Shown here one piece after another: positions 1 to 11,222 of a stretch of DNA of 64,000 nucleotides (positions are counted from its first letter, which is position 1; each line of letters starts with the position of its first letter). Made by a program: the position numbers and the translations under genes. Origin of the DNA: Fulvia fulva (Eukaryota; Ascomycota; Dothideomycetes; Mycosphaerellales; Mycosphaerellaceae); the NCBI RefSeq assembly GCF_020509005.1, contig NC_063021.1, positions 2,914,001 to 2,978,000 of the forward strand. The letters are read 5' to 3'. The notes beneath the pieces are model-generated. The model did no database searches. It was given only the letters and a program-made list of their open reading frames with translations, and had not been told where the DNA came from.

Positions 1-26
1 AGCTTACTAAATACGATTCCTTCCTT
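1..26. repeat. Tail of an upstream copy of the 11,196-bp tandem unit
   Basis: These 26 bases equal positions 11197-11222 and 22393-22418, which are the last bases of the following units. The tandem array therefore extends left beyond the window by at least one more unit end. They also match 33589-33614 apart from one base (cttactaa here, cttgctaa there). Confidence 0.9.
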
Positions 27-797
27 ATAGCGAGAGTAGCGGAGGTAGAGATAGGGTCCCCCCGATTAAACATTATATTAAGGGAATGAGGATCTAATAC
101 GCTAGGAAGACGGCGGATTATCTAGTATAATAAGCTATTCGGAACTCTACGGAGAAGATCGCTAGGAGGTACGACCGACTACCTTACCTTAGGGTACGTT
201 AAAGCTAAAAGTAAGACGACCTACGTACGTTTAAAGTCGTTAAGCGAACCTAGGAGTAGATAGAGAGGAAGGAGGAGGAGGAAAAGGTACGGAGGAAAAA
301 GGGTAATAAGGTAAAGATATAAAGCCTCGTAGAGTAGGTAGCGGGCTACCTTTAGGAATAGAAATAGAAAGAGAATCCCCTACCGAATCGAGGACCCCTA
401 GCCTTACGCCCCTTCTAAAGACATAACTACCTACTCTACCGTAACCTAATAAGAACTAAAGCAAGTATCGCGATATAGATTAGGTCCGAATATATCGGGT
501 TAAGGGCCTACCTATATAGAAGGAAAGTCCCGGACGTATATAGACTAGTATACTAGTATAACTACCCGTTATAGAACCCGGAGTATATAATACTACGGTA
601 CCCGTAATAGGTAGAAGGACGAAGCTAGTAGAGAGCTAAGGCAGTAAGACGCGACTACTAGTTAATCGTAACGGATAAGCGAGACGTAAAACGGATTGTA
701 TAGTAGATACTATAGTAGGGCTTTCTTAAACAGTTCGCGCTAGCTAGCAAGACGGAGGAGTAGATAGAGAAGAGGCGGGAGGTTTAGGGGGTGTAGA
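27..797 (+). pseudogene. LINE A, ORF2 C-terminal part (RIP-dead), first segment
   Basis: This is the 3' portion of a Tad1-like non-LTR retrotransposon ORF2, downstream of the reverse transcriptase. It aligns by eye with 50845-51595 of the plus-strand LINE and with about 35085-35800 of LINE B; the shared block reads near VAEVEIGSP at 51-80. A closing cysteine-rich stretch (near 570-600, NPEYIILRYP) resembles the terminal zinc-binding region of Tad-clade ORF2, with Cys replaced by Tyr. The frame is broken by many TAG/TAA codons. The left edge (27) is a rearrangement joint with LINE B 5' sequence, and the right edge is interrupted by gypsy A. Confidence 0.8.
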
Positions 798-981
798 TAT
801 TACGGGTAGCCCGTAACCCCTTACTATAGCTACGTCGGCCCGGCTAAACCGCGGACCTTCCGTATTAGGTTAGCGCGGCTTAGCTTTACTTTATAACTTT
901 ACCGCGCCTCGCGCTCCTCTTTCGTAGCTTCGTAGAACAATAACTATCTCGTTCGGACCCTATAGTACGCGCGCCCTTATA
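798..981 (+). repeat. Gypsy A 5' LTR (unit 1)
   Basis: This 184-bp direct repeat pairs with 7833-8016. It begins tattacgggtag where the 3' LTR keeps tgtcacgggtag, so the terminal TG has been mutated here. It ends ccttata, from an expected terminal CA. Internal element sequence (gtttgttctac) starts at 982. Confidence 0.92.
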
Positions 982-1209
982 GTTTGTTCTACTACCCTAC
1001 CTAGATCGCGGATCTAGGTAAGGGACGCGTAATAATAGGAATAGATAGAACCGTAGAACTCGAGAACGCGTAGAGTCGTATTAGAATATAGAACACGGTA
1101 AGGCGTATAGCGCGTAGATGCCTAGAGAACGTAACGCGGCGACATTATTAGTAGGTAGTCGCGCGCTCGTAGATAGTTAGGATATAGGCACCGTTACGCC
1201 TCCCCCGAA

Positions 1210-3260
1210 CCTAGACAACATAACTTTATAAATAGCGAACGGCGGTATACTACTACTACCTAAGCCTAAGGGCAAAAGTAAGTAGCGTATATCTCTTTTC
1301 CCCGACCTCTCCTCTTTTCCTTAGAGTTAGATATAGGACGACAACCGGCGGGTTATAGTAGACACCGGTATCGCGCTATAACAAGAGATTAATAAAGCTT
1401 ACTAGAAGGCCTTCGAGCGAGAAGAGGGTAGTAAGATTGACTTTATAGAACTGTTCGAGTTCAAGCTTAAAGAGAACCTAGGCGGCGACCTAGACGAGGT
1501 GTATCTATTACTCGACGAGGCAGAACACATTCTCGTATCCGAATACTAGAATGTCACCCTAGACAACCTTACGACCCTTATATCCTAACACTCGAAGACT
1601 ACCTACGACTTCGTACTATAAGTAGTTAATACGGCGATTACTAAGGGTAGACAACTCGATATAATAGAGCGAGCTAACGACCTCTAGAATACCTAGTAAA
1701 CTACGCTATATACCGAATACGACCGTATCTATAAGATACTACGAAGTAAAGAGCTTGTTATATAGAAAATAGCAGCAGATCTTAAGAGTAAGAAGGATTA
1801 CGACCTAGCTAAGTTATAAGAGCTAGAGAAGAAAAATAAGGAAGCTAATAACCTATATAAGTAGTTTAGCGAGATCTACGAGAAGGAGAAGAAGAAGGCA
1901 TAAGATACTAAGGCGAAGAACTAGGCCCTATAACAAGAAGTCGATAACCTAAAGGCTCGGCTTAAGGTAGGAGACACTATATAGAACGGAGGTAGGGGAC
2001 GCTTAGGCCGCCGACCCTCTCGTTCCCGCCTACGCGAGACCTTACTCGAGTAGCTATTACGTAGGTATCGCGAAGCTGCTAGTAGAGGTAGCGGTAGCGG
2101 TAGTAGTAATAACAATAGAGACGACGATAACCGTAGTAATAATAGCCGAGGACGTAATAACTATCGTCCGCGACTAGGACCTAATAGTAATAGTCGTAAC
2201 TCGAGAATACGTAATACCCGTACCTAGACACTACTAGTTGACCTTCTAGAACGTCTCTTTACTATTAACCGTACCCTTACTCGCGGTATAGAGATCGGTA
2301 AGGGTGTGCCTAACCCTAAGCACTTTAAGAACGATAACGACCCTAATTTCGATAGCTAGTATAGCAGTGTTCTTCTAAAGCTAACTATAGTAACCTTCTA
2401 TACTAAGGTAGATAGTCTACGCTTCGTGTATAGGTAGACGTAAGGTGATCCTTAGCGAAGTATTAAGCCGAGGATCCCTATGCCTAGAAAGTAGTCCTTT
2501 AACGAGTTTAAGACTAGAGAAGAGTTATTAGATTAGATAACACGCTAATATAGTATACGTAATAAAGGAACTAAGGCTATAGTTTATATTACTACCTATA
2601 TATAAGAATAATGCGAAACCTTTATAGCCTTCTATACCCGCTACTCGAAGTTACGCGCCTAGATGTTATAGACCGATAAGACCGAGCTTATACTATTCCG
2701 TAACCGACTAAACCGTAAGTACTCTATTAAGACCTTTAGCGACCGCGAAGTCGACCGCCGCCTAGATAGTATATAAGACGTTATCGAGGAGTATACCGTA
2801 CTAGACGAGAGCTTCTACGAGACAGATCGACTATACCCGTAGAAGGAGCGCCCCCGTAGTAATAGTAACTCGAACGGTAATAGCGGCTAGAATAACTAGA
2901 ATAACGGTAACGTAGTTACTAGTACCGCTACCGGTATAGTAGGTGCCTTAGTATAGCGCCTACTATAGTACGCTAGTACTAAGAAGAAGGAGGATCTGCC
3001 GACATATCTATAGAACCTACCTACGCTTAACCGTAAGTAGCGCGAAGACCTTAAGAAGTAGGGTAAGTACTACCGCTACCGTATAGGTTCTTACGTATCG
3101 ACTAACCCTAAATACCTAATATATAGGTACGATAGCGACTATTGCCTACCGCGTCTACGTAATACTACGCCGAATCCGAACGTAAACCTTAGTTCCCTAG
3201 CCGCCGATCCGTAGTAGGGAAATAGTACGACCGCTACCTAAGCGTAGTAGATAGCGGTCA
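1210..3260 (+). pseudogene. Gypsy A gag (RIP-dead, unit 1)
   Basis: This is the structural gene region of the chromovirus; Gag would form the particle and bind RNA. A charged, coiled-coil-like stretch rich in Glu and Lys lies near 1780-1920. A basic Arg/Ser/Asn-rich stretch follows near 2000-2220, and a capsid-like helical part near 2230-2870. At about 3068-3145 (frame 2) a nucleocapsid knuckle is recognisable by spacing, but its Cys and His ligands all read as Tyr (TAC from TGC or CAC). No ATG start is left. Start and end are approximate because the frame is full of stops and the ORF limits cannot be fixed. Confidence 0.7.
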
Positions 3261-3489
3261 CCCGAACTTCCTAGGACAGAAAGAGTATAAGATTAAGAGA
3301 CACGGAATATAAGAGACGGTAATAGACTATAGTAAGGAGCTTAAGATATCGGTATACGTACTAGATAAATAATAGCTAGCTATACACCCTTATATATTGT
3401 TACCCGTAATAATATAATATAGAAAGGCTCGAGGCCTTATAGATTCTGCTTCTACCTCTCTCTTTCTTAACTAGAAATTTATACGCAAA

Positions 3490-6400
3490 TACACAATACC
3501 CCTAATCCCTTTGACGTAAAGCCGACGACTAACACTAGGAGATAGAACGGCCACTACACGGCAGATTATATACGCGGCCCTTATAGACGTAGTTATCGGC
3601 GATTATTACGAGCAAATGTTATACTACGTCACCGACCTCGAATATAACATCGTCTTTAGCCTACCGTAGCTTGTAGCGTATAACCTAAACATCTTCTAGG
3701 AGATAGGCGAGGTGGTATTTAGATTGGATTACTACTTTGGTCACTATCTACAGAATAAGACATCGATAATAGTATAATCCCTAAACTATCGCGAGAAGAA
3801 GAAGTAGGCACTAGTACGGTACGGACTAGAGCCCTTTACTAGAGAAGTAGCGAGCTTTATAGTAGGAGGGGCGGAGCTAAACGTCTTATTATATGACCTA
3901 GAAGACATAGACTATAAAGAAGTGGACTACTAGGGCGTTTCTTAATACGCGTAGGGAATGTACGCGTACCGGCCTAGGGCTAAGTACTTCTATATTATGC
4001 CTACTAGGCGTGAGAGCGACGACGGAGAGCTTAAGCGAAGTGTAATAGCTACTAATGATCTAGACCAATTCTTAAACAAGCAGTTCAATTACAACCCGAA
4101 GGAGAAGTTACCGCCGATATACTACGATATTACGGACGCTTTCTTAGCTAAGGATCATAAAGGACTCCCACCTTACTAACTAGGCGTAGATCATAAGATT
4201 TATATTAAGCCTAATAGTCTATAAGAGCTACTATACCGCAAGCCCTACGGCCTAGCTAAGAAGGAGAACGAGGTAGTTAAGAAATGGCTAGACGAGTAAA
4301 CATCTAAAGGGAAGGTACGGAAAGTAGGGCAAAAGACGAGCTAGTCTCCTATACTAGTACTAGTAGTATGTAAGCCTAGAGGTAGGCTACGTATTTATAT
4401 CGACTATAGAGGATTAAATGCGATTACTATTAAGAACCGGTATCCGATTCCCTTAATATAAGAGACGCTTAACCGTATATACGGTAAGAAGTACTTTACG
4501 AAGCTAGATATTATAGTAGCCTTTAACAAGTTACGGATAGCTAAAGGGTACGAGTGGTTAACGGCGTTTACGATACGATACGGCATCTACGAGTGTCTAG
4601 TATTGCCATTCGGCTTATATAACGGACGAATATCGTTCTAATTATATATTAATAAGGTCTTATAAGAACACCTAGACGACTTTGTATCGGCCTACCTAGA
4701 TAACGTACTTATCTTTAGTAACACCTTAGAGGAGTATATTGAACACGTACGGAAGGTTCTTACTAAGCTACGCGATATAGGACTTATAGTAGACATCGAC
4801 AAAAGCGAATTCTACTAATAGAAGGTGAAGTATCTTAGGCTAATTATAACCCCTAACGGCATCGAGATAGACCCCGAGAAACTGGAATGTATTCAGACAT
4901 AGGAAGCTCCTAAGAACCTAAAGGATATCTAGGCCTTCCTTAGATTTGCCAACTTCTATAGGCGGTTTATCGAAGCATTTTTGCGTATAGCTACCCCTCT
5001 TACAAACCTGACCAAGTCGGACGGACTAAGCAATCATAAGAATAGAAGGATTTAATAGTCACTGGATTGCTAACGAGCCTTTAATAATTTGAAAGCTACG
5101 TTTAGCAAAGCCGGCATACTCGTATATTACGTACTAGGTAGGGAAATAGTAGTAGAGACAGATTCTTTAGATTTTATAAACGCCGGCGTACTTTCGTAGT
5201 ATAACGAGAATAGTATACTACATCCTATAGCCTTCTACTCGAAGAAGTTAAGTCTTTAGGAGTGTAATTATAAAATCTATAATAAGGAACTATTAGCTAT
5301 TATCAAGGCTTTTAAGGAATAGAGACCCGAGCTTGTCTACGAGGCAGATAATAAGGACTTATAGCTAGTCAAGATTTATACCGACTATAAGAACCTAGAA
5401 TACTTTATAAAGACAAAGTAGCTAAATCGGCGATAAGCGCGTTAGGCTAAGTTCTTGTCACAGTTCAACTTCAAGATAATATACCGTCTAGGACTTCAAG
5501 GTATAAAGCTAGACAGCCTAACGAGACGTAGCTAGGACCTTCCGTAGGGGGTGAACGACCCTCGGAACTAGCATTAGCATTAGACATTGCTACCTCCTAA
5601 GCGATTCCTTAAGATCGCCTTACTATAGGTAATAGTAGAAGATACGCCGGAAGAAGAGGAACTAGTATAGCTAAACCCTAAAGCTAAAGAGTTCATACCG
5701 ATAGAACGAGATACGCCTACTAAACAACTGGCGACGCGTAAAAGTTAGCGGGAAGCCGAACTCGAGTATCGAATATCGACGGCGTACGTAACTAATAACG
5801 AGCTTAAGACCGCGATTAAGGACCTATAGAAAGACCGTACTCCTATACTACTATAGAGAGCGAAGATTCACCTAGTACACTATAAAGTAGATAGCGACCT
5901 ACTATATATTCGAAATTAATACAACGGCTAGAGCTTATAGGTACTAAATAACTAAGCCTTATAGACTAGGATAATTAAGATAAACTATAACGCTCTAGTA
6001 GTAGGCTATCTAAGACGAGCTTATACTTATAAACTCGTAGCACGTAAATTCTACTAGCCTAGATTAGCGAGATCCGTACGTAGATATACTACGAATTACC
6101 GTACCTACCGTATAACAAAATCTCTATACTCCTAGCCACTAGGATTATTATAGCCACTTCCTGTTCTAGATCGGCCTTAGAAATACATTGTAGTCGACTT
6201 CGTTATCGGACTCCTAGATAGTACTCTTAACGGTATAGTCTATAACAATATTATGACCGTTACTAATAGGCTTACTAAGGAAGTCGAGCTGATCCCTATT
6301 AGCGCGATAATAGTACAGAATGCGGCAAGGCTTTTCCTTAAATATATGTTCTATCGGCGCGGGTTTCCTAACACTATTATATTAGACCGTAGTAAGTAGT

Positions 6401-7851
6401 AGGTTGCTACCTTCTAGAAGAAACTCTATAAGATACTCCGTATAAATCGTAAGCTAAGTTCTTCGTATTACCTAGAAACTAATAGACAGTTAGAACGTAC
6501 TAACTAGGCAATAGAATAGTATCTTCGTATGTTTACTAATAAGGTATAGGATGACTAGGTAGAATGGCTATGCCTTACTTAGTTCGCGATCAATAATCAC
6601 CTATCTAAGACTACTAGTATATCGCCGTTCTACGCTACCTTAGGCTATAACCCTAAGTTTATAGAGCGAGTTGACCTAAAGGCTAGAAAGGAGGGAGGAC
6701 TGACCACTCTCTAGCGACTAGATACGCGATTAGTAGAAACCTTTATATATCGAATTTACGAGCTTTATAAGCACCTTTAAGAGAATATAGGAATGTTATA
6801 AGCTCTCTAAGTAGAAGTAGTAAACCGCTACCGAAGCATTCCTCTAGACTATAAGGTAGGTAATTAGGTATATCTTAGTACTAAGAACATCCGTACGACT
6901 CGACTATCTAAGAAGCTAGACAGGAGATATACCGGCCCTTACTAGATTACGGAAGTCATACCGGCTAGACTCTCTTATCGACTAAAACTATTAGACGCTC
7001 TAGTAGGACTTAATAACTGCTTCTATACCTTACTACTATAACGAGCCGACCACCCCGATTTCCTACTACTTAAAGGGTAGTATCTAGCGCCGCTACTACC
7101 GATAACTATCGAACCTAATACTACCGAGGCTAATATAGTAGCCGATATAGTAGTAGTACCTACGTATATATACGAGGTAGAAAAGATCCTTAATATATAT
7201 ACCCGTAAGCGGGTAGGTAAGGTAAAGAAGGGGTATAAGCGTAAGGTAGATATATAGTATAAGGTGAAATGGGCTAGATATTAGAACGAGGAGGATAGTA
7301 AGACCTAGTAACCTATAGAGGACATCCTTAAACACGTAGCCGCCGCTATTATAGACTTTTACTATAACCGGCCGGAGTTGTCTACGCCTATAGGCTTCGT
7401 AGCTCTATCTAACTAGTCCCTACTAGCTACTAAGGTGCTCGGGCTTAATACGATTAGGGTCATTCCGAAAGACACCGTTATAAATAAGTCGCCTCGAGCC
7501 TTACCTCTAATAGAATCTACTCCGTATATATTCGATACTCGAGTAGAGCCTATAGAGCCTATAATAATACCTAACTTTAGTTATAAGGATTATACGTAAG
7601 TACTAGCTGAAGATAGACTTAGGTCTAGGGTAAGCTAGCTAACTAGGCAATATGTTTCTCGAAGGAAGCCGGTCGAGGATAGTCTTAATAGAGCGAATAC
7701 GATGTTATCGGATAACGATAGGGCACTAGAGGATAATTAGGCGTTCGCGCGATTATAGAGCTCGATAGGCAAGTGGCCTTATAAGGTATATAACGCTTAG
7801 AGGACTAAGGCGTGTTTTAGGAGGGGGGGTACTGTCACGGGTAGCCCGTGA
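3490..7851 (+). pseudogene. Gypsy A pol: protease, RT, RNase H, integrase, chromodomain (unit 1)
   Basis: The polyprotein region stays in frame 1 throughout, with only substitution-type stops and no evident frameshift. The protease region is near 3530-3900. The RT core spans 4330-4760 (YRGLNAI near 4402; active-site box reads YLDN at 4699-4710, the second Asp lost by TpG to TpA). RNase H is near 5140-5320 (ETDSLDFINAG). The integrase triad is visible as D at 6196, D at 6385 and E at 6493 in NRQLERTN. A chromodomain lies near 7165-7375 (YEVEKIL, VKWARY). The frame runs through the polypurine tract and ends at TGA 7849-7851 inside the 3' LTR. The longest surviving open stretch is 3958-4179. The element is inactive. 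Confidence 0.9.
7819..7832 (+). other. Gypsy A polypurine tract (unit 1)
   Basis: A run aggagggggggtac lies directly upstream of the 3' LTR start at 7833. This is the expected site and composition for plus-strand DNA priming in LTR retrotransposons. The same run occurs at 19015 and 30211. Confidence 0.8.
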
Positions 7852-8016
7852 CCCCTTACTATAGCTACGTCGGCCCGGCTAAACCGCGGACCTTCCGTAT
7901 TAGGTTAGCGCGGCTTAGCTTTACTTTATAACTTCGCCGCGCCTCGCGCTCCTCTTTCGTAGCTTCGTAGAATAACAACTATCTCGTTCGGACCCTATAG
8001 TACGCGCGCCCTTATA
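7833..8016 (+). repeat. Gypsy A 3' LTR (unit 1)
   Basis: This 184-bp LTR pairs with 798-981. It keeps the original tgt start and an imperfect hairpin cacgggtagcccgtg at 7836-7850. Differences from the 5' LTR are mostly transitions (for example cttcgcc against ctttacc). It is followed by the duplicated target gtaga. Confidence 0.92.
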
Positions 8017-8213
8017 GTAGATAGGGTAGTTATTAGGGCAGGCCTATAACACTAGTATACCCTTAATAAGGAAAACACGAAAGAAGGTAGGGTTAAGAAC
8101 GTATAGGAGAGGAGAGGGGGATTTTACTCTATAATACGAGTTTCCCCTTTATAACTAGAAGTAGGTAGTATAGCTATATAGGCTAATAGGCTCTATAACA
8201 GCATAATGAACAA
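8017..8213 (+). mobile_element. LINE A 3' end, second segment (unit 1)
   Basis: LINE A 3' UTR resumes after the gypsy A target duplication. tagggtagttattagggcag matches 51601 onward of the plus-strand LINE. It ends with tagctatataggctaatagg and an (AT)n tail rather than the (ATCT)n tail of the other LINEs. Confidence 0.8.
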
Positions 8214-8233
8214 TATATATATATATATATATA
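8211..8233. repeat. (AT)n microsatellite at LINE A / pogo joint (unit 1)
   Basis: This run of alternating AT of about 20 bases probably represents the RIP-altered LINE tail fused to an AT-rich target. Copies lie at 19407-19429 and 30603-30625. Confidence 0.85.
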
Positions 8234-9198
8234 ACTACTATTATAGCGTATATTGTCTTTAAACGAGGCCAAACTCACCTTAGCTATCTAGGCTACGAAA
8301 CGCGACGCGACAATTACGAATCGACTTACTATAAAGGTATACGACGCGTCTCGAACTATACTAGGGTATCAATTGAATAGACAACCTCCTCGGGGTGACT
8401 ACGAGCCTAATTCGAAGAAGCTTATAGAGCTAGAAGAGAGGGTGATACTTAAGTATATAATCGAGCTAGATCTTAGAGGTTTCCCGCTATTAAAGGCTAG
8501 TATACAAGTAATAGCCGATTTATTACTATAAGAGAAGGGTCTTAAGCCCGCTAGTCTTTATTAGACAGACAGGTTTATTAGGCGGTATCGTAAGCTAAAG
8601 GTTTATATAACACGTAAATACGATCGTTAGCGAGCCCTAATAGAAGATCTAGACGTTATCGAGAAGTAGTTCTTACTTATACGTAATATAAAGGAGAAGT
8701 ATAGTATTCTTAATTAGGACACCTATAACTTCGACGAGATAGGGTTTATAATAGGTATTATTACGTCTTAGAGCGTCGTTACGGGTTTAGAAAGGCGTAG
8801 TAGAAAGAGGAAGGTCGTTTAATAGGGTAATAGAGAATAGGTAATAGTAAATAAGACTATCTATATAGACGGAATAGCGCTCCTACCCTACGTTATCCTT
8901 ATAGGTAAATAGTATATTAGTACCTAGTACTAAGACGGTAACTTAGGTCTAGACTAGCTAATCGGGCTAATAGAGAACGGCTAGACTAATAATAAGTTCG
9001 GTATACGGTAGCTAGAGCATTTCTAGAAGTATACTATAGCTCGTACGACTATAGTATAGAGACTACTTATTATCGATAGCTACGAGAGCTATAACTCGAA
9101 GGCATTCTAGAATCTATATAAGGAATACAAGATCTTAGCCCTATATATACTATTATACGCCTCGTAATTACTCTAGCTATTAGATATAGGTTGCTATT
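8229..9198 (+). pseudogene. Pogo/Fot1-type transposase gene, truncated (unit 1)
   Basis: This is a DDE transposase remnant of the Tc1/mariner pogo branch with CENP-B-like DNA-binding domains. An HTH region is readable near 8330-8530 (NRQPPRGDYEPNSKK, LDLRGFPLLKA). The three catalytic Asp codons are seen at 8733 (NFDEIGF), 9075 (LIIDSYES) and 9183 (LLDIGCY). Both ends are missing: LINE A precedes it and the gypsy D LTR interrupts it 13 bases after the third Asp codon. Many stops are TAG/TAA at expected Gln or Trp. The left part matches the non-autonomous pogo at 62161-62768 closely, so this copy supplies the DDE segment which that one lacks. Confidence 0.88.
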
Positions 9199-9382
9199 TA
9201 CAAGGGCGCGCGTACTATAGGGTCTAAATAGGAGAGTTATTATTCTATAAAGCTACGAAAGAGGAGCGCGAGGCGCGGCGAAGTTATAAAGTAAAGCTAA
9301 GCCGCGCTAACCCGATACGGAAGGTCCGCGGGTCATCCGGGCCGACGTAGCTATAGTAAGGGGTCGCGGGCTACCCGTAATA
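9199..9382 (-). repeat. Gypsy D 3' LTR (unit 1)
   Basis: This is the reverse complement of the gypsy A LTR with substitutions, bounded by tacaaggg at 9199 and cccgtaata at 9382. It is 184 bp long, like all LTRs of this family in the window. Confidence 0.9.
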
Positions 9383-10145
9383 GCACCCCCCTCTTCTTAA
9401 AACGCGTCTTAGTCCTCTAAGCGTTATCTATCTTATACGGCTACTTAGCCGTACTACTCTATAACCGTACGAAAGTCTAATTATTCTCTAATGCCTTATT
9501 ATCGTCTAGTAATATATCTACATCCTGTCTATCTATAACTAGCCTATCCGTAACCGGCTCCCTTCGAGAAATATACTACCTAGTTAGCTAGCTTACCCTA
9601 GACCTAAGTCTATCTTCGGCTAGTACTTACGTATAGTCCTTATAGCTAAGGTTAGGTATTATTATAGGCTCTATAGGTTTTACTCGAGTATCGGTATAAC
9701 TACCGGTACTATCCTAGAGCTAAGGGTAGTAGGTAATACCGGAGTCCTTAGTTAAGACAGTAGGCTTTCCCGTAACCTAGCTAGTATAGCGGTACGTAGT
9801 AAAAATATACTAAGTAGATTCTATTAGAGGTATAGCTCGAGACAACTTATTCGTAACGGTATTACTATTAACCCTAATCGTGTTAAGCCCGAGTACCTTA
9901 TTACTTAGGAGGACCTAATTAGATAAAGCTACGAAGCCTATAGGCGTAGACAACTCCGGCCGGTTATAGTAAAAGTCTATAATAGCGGCGGCCGCGTGTT
10001 TAAATATATTCTTAGCCGGTTACTAGGTCTTACTATCCTCCTTATTCTAATATCTAAGCCATTTCACCTTATACTAAGTGTCTACTTTACGCTTCTACCC
10101 CTTCTTTACTATGCCTACTCGCTTACCGGTATATATATCTAAGAT
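9199..10145 (-). mobile_element. Gypsy D 3' part (LTR, chromodomain, C-terminal pol), unit 1
   Basis: This minus-strand chromovirus of the gypsy A family is inserted in the pogo gene. The LTR is 9199-9382 (184 bp). A polypurine tract follows (read as gcacccccctcttct at 9383 on the plus strand), then the reverse complement of the pol C-terminus and chromodomain up to 10145. The rest of gypsy D lies at 36111-36909, beyond the LINE B insertion next to unit 3. In units 1 and 2 the rest is absent because the unit ends inside LINE B. Confidence 0.9.
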
Positions 10146-11222
10146 AGTCGACGACAAGAATTACCTATACGTAGTGTCGGCTACGAACCTCTCGTCTTAC
10201 TACGAGAGAGCTAAGTATTCTTACGCTAGAGCGTCGTAGGCGCGACGGGCGCGTAACGTAGGCGAAGCCGCGGCGAATAGAGGACTACTAGTAAAACGGG
10301 TATAAAAACTATCCGACGAGCGTGTACTCGTATCGGGAGCGAGTCCCTCTTCTTTCTACGTATAAGAAGGGCGCGGAACCGTAGCCTATACGCTCGATAG
10401 GACACCTCTAGTATAAGTATAGAATTTTCACCTCCGGAGACCGTAAACCGAGCGGGCTAAGCGACGAACATTAGACGAGCGGACTATAGAACAACAACTA
10501 AGCGGACTATACGACGGCGTCGAGCGGACTACGAAACAATCTAGTGTTTACTAGCGGGTAATACGGTAGGTAGGTAGACACGCGACGAAGCCTATAAGGG
10601 CCTATTAAACACCCGGTATATAAATAAGGGTTTTGCCTAAGGTACTACCTATCCCGCTATATAACGTACCTAGTCTAATATAGTAGATTACGACGAGGAA
10701 AAGACGATAGCCTAAGTAAGGAAAAGTCGGCTATTAGGACGGGGAAAAGACGTATAATATAAGTAGATTAGTTCTATAATCGGGGAGGATCGAGGGTAGG
10801 GTAATAAGGAACTTTATATTAGTTAGTAGGTAGAAACGTAAGGAGTACACTACCCGGCGTAGTGTATGCCCCGAGCAAACCTACGAGGTATAGACGGCCG
10901 CTTTCTAGAGATAGGCTACGGTAACGCGAAGGGCGTCAAAACCTAGGGCGTAGTATATACTAGTAGCGACGGCTAATACTATCTATATAGCCCGAGAGGA
11001 CGGATACGTATATCGGTCAATAGAGAGCACTAAAGGGCTTAGGCCTATAGAGGTAGATATTGGCTTAAGGAGTAAATAGGGAGGGAGGGCGTAGAGGGAA
11101 GCTTTTACTCCGGGCTAACCTCTCGAAACGAGGCTATACGGTAGTACTAGATAAGTAGAAAAGCGCGGTTAAGACTTATTACCTTATCTCGTAGCTAGCT
11201 TACTAAATACGATTCCTTCCTT
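10146..11222 (+). mobile_element. LINE B 5' region, RIP-saturated copy (unit 1)
   Basis: This 1,077-bp CpG-rich block has no readable protein frame. It belongs to LINE B because the 14-bp duplication tatatatctaagat precedes it (10132-10145) and reappears after the LINE B tail at 36097-36110. It is probably the 5' UTR/promoter region. A TATA-like ggtataaaaac occurs near 10297. A short direct repeat agcgg(g/a)cta occurs about four times at 10449-10530. In this copy the block is followed by LINE A instead of the rest of LINE B. Confidence 0.7.

Larger units (their letters stand above)
798..8016 (+). mobile_element. Gypsy A chromovirus, complete LTR to LTR (unit 1)
   Basis: This is a Ty3/gypsy retrotransposon of 7,219 bp with 184-bp LTRs at 798-981 and 7833-8016. 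It is flanked by a 5-bp duplication gtaga (793-797 and 8017-8021). Domain order in one strand is gag, protease, reverse transcriptase, RNase H, integrase and chromodomain, which is the chromovirus order. It sits inside the 3' UTR of LINE A, whose sequence resumes directly after the second gtaga. All frames are destroyed by CpA to TpA changes, so it cannot move on its own. Confidence 0.93.
27..11222. repeat. Tandem composite unit 1 (11,196 bp)
   Basis: This is the first complete head-to-tail unit in the window. The contents in order are LINE A 3' part, gypsy A, LINE A 3' end, truncated pogo gene, gypsy D 3' part and LINE B 5' region. The same order and spacing recur exactly 11,196 bp later, twice. 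The unit boundary is defined by where the third copy stops matching (33614/33615). Nearly all differences seen between units are C/T or G/A transitions. CpA and TpG are almost absent while CpG is common, which is the mark of saturated RIP. Confidence 0.95.

Noticed and set aside
1921..2115. Minus-strand open frame of 64 codons (also at 13117 and 24313), Leu/Ser/Arg rich
   Set aside because: It is the antisense of the gag basic region. Composition follows from the low-complexity plus-strand sequence, with no start context or homology of its own.
4404..4586. Minus-strand open frame of 60 codons (also at 15600 and 26796)
   Set aside because: It lies opposite the RT core, whose plus-strand frame carries clear RT motifs.
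7096..7335. Minus-strand open frame of 79 codons, hydrophobic (also at 18292 and 29488)
   Set aside because: It is antisense to the chromodomain part of pol. TpA enrichment makes Tyr/Leu/Ile-rich antisense frames that imitate membrane proteins.
7836..7851. Hairpin cacgggtagcccgtg as a terminator or CRISPR-like repeat
   Set aside because: It is part of the LTR end and is repeated only with the LTRs. No spacer array exists in the window.
8205..8235. (AT)n as a replication origin or centromere core
   Set aside because: The run is short and sits exactly at the end of a LINE, so an element tail explains it.
10290..10310. TATA-like ggtataaaaac as a promoter
   Set aside because: The region is RIP-saturated, so TA-rich strings arise by mutation. 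It was not scored as a feature by itself.
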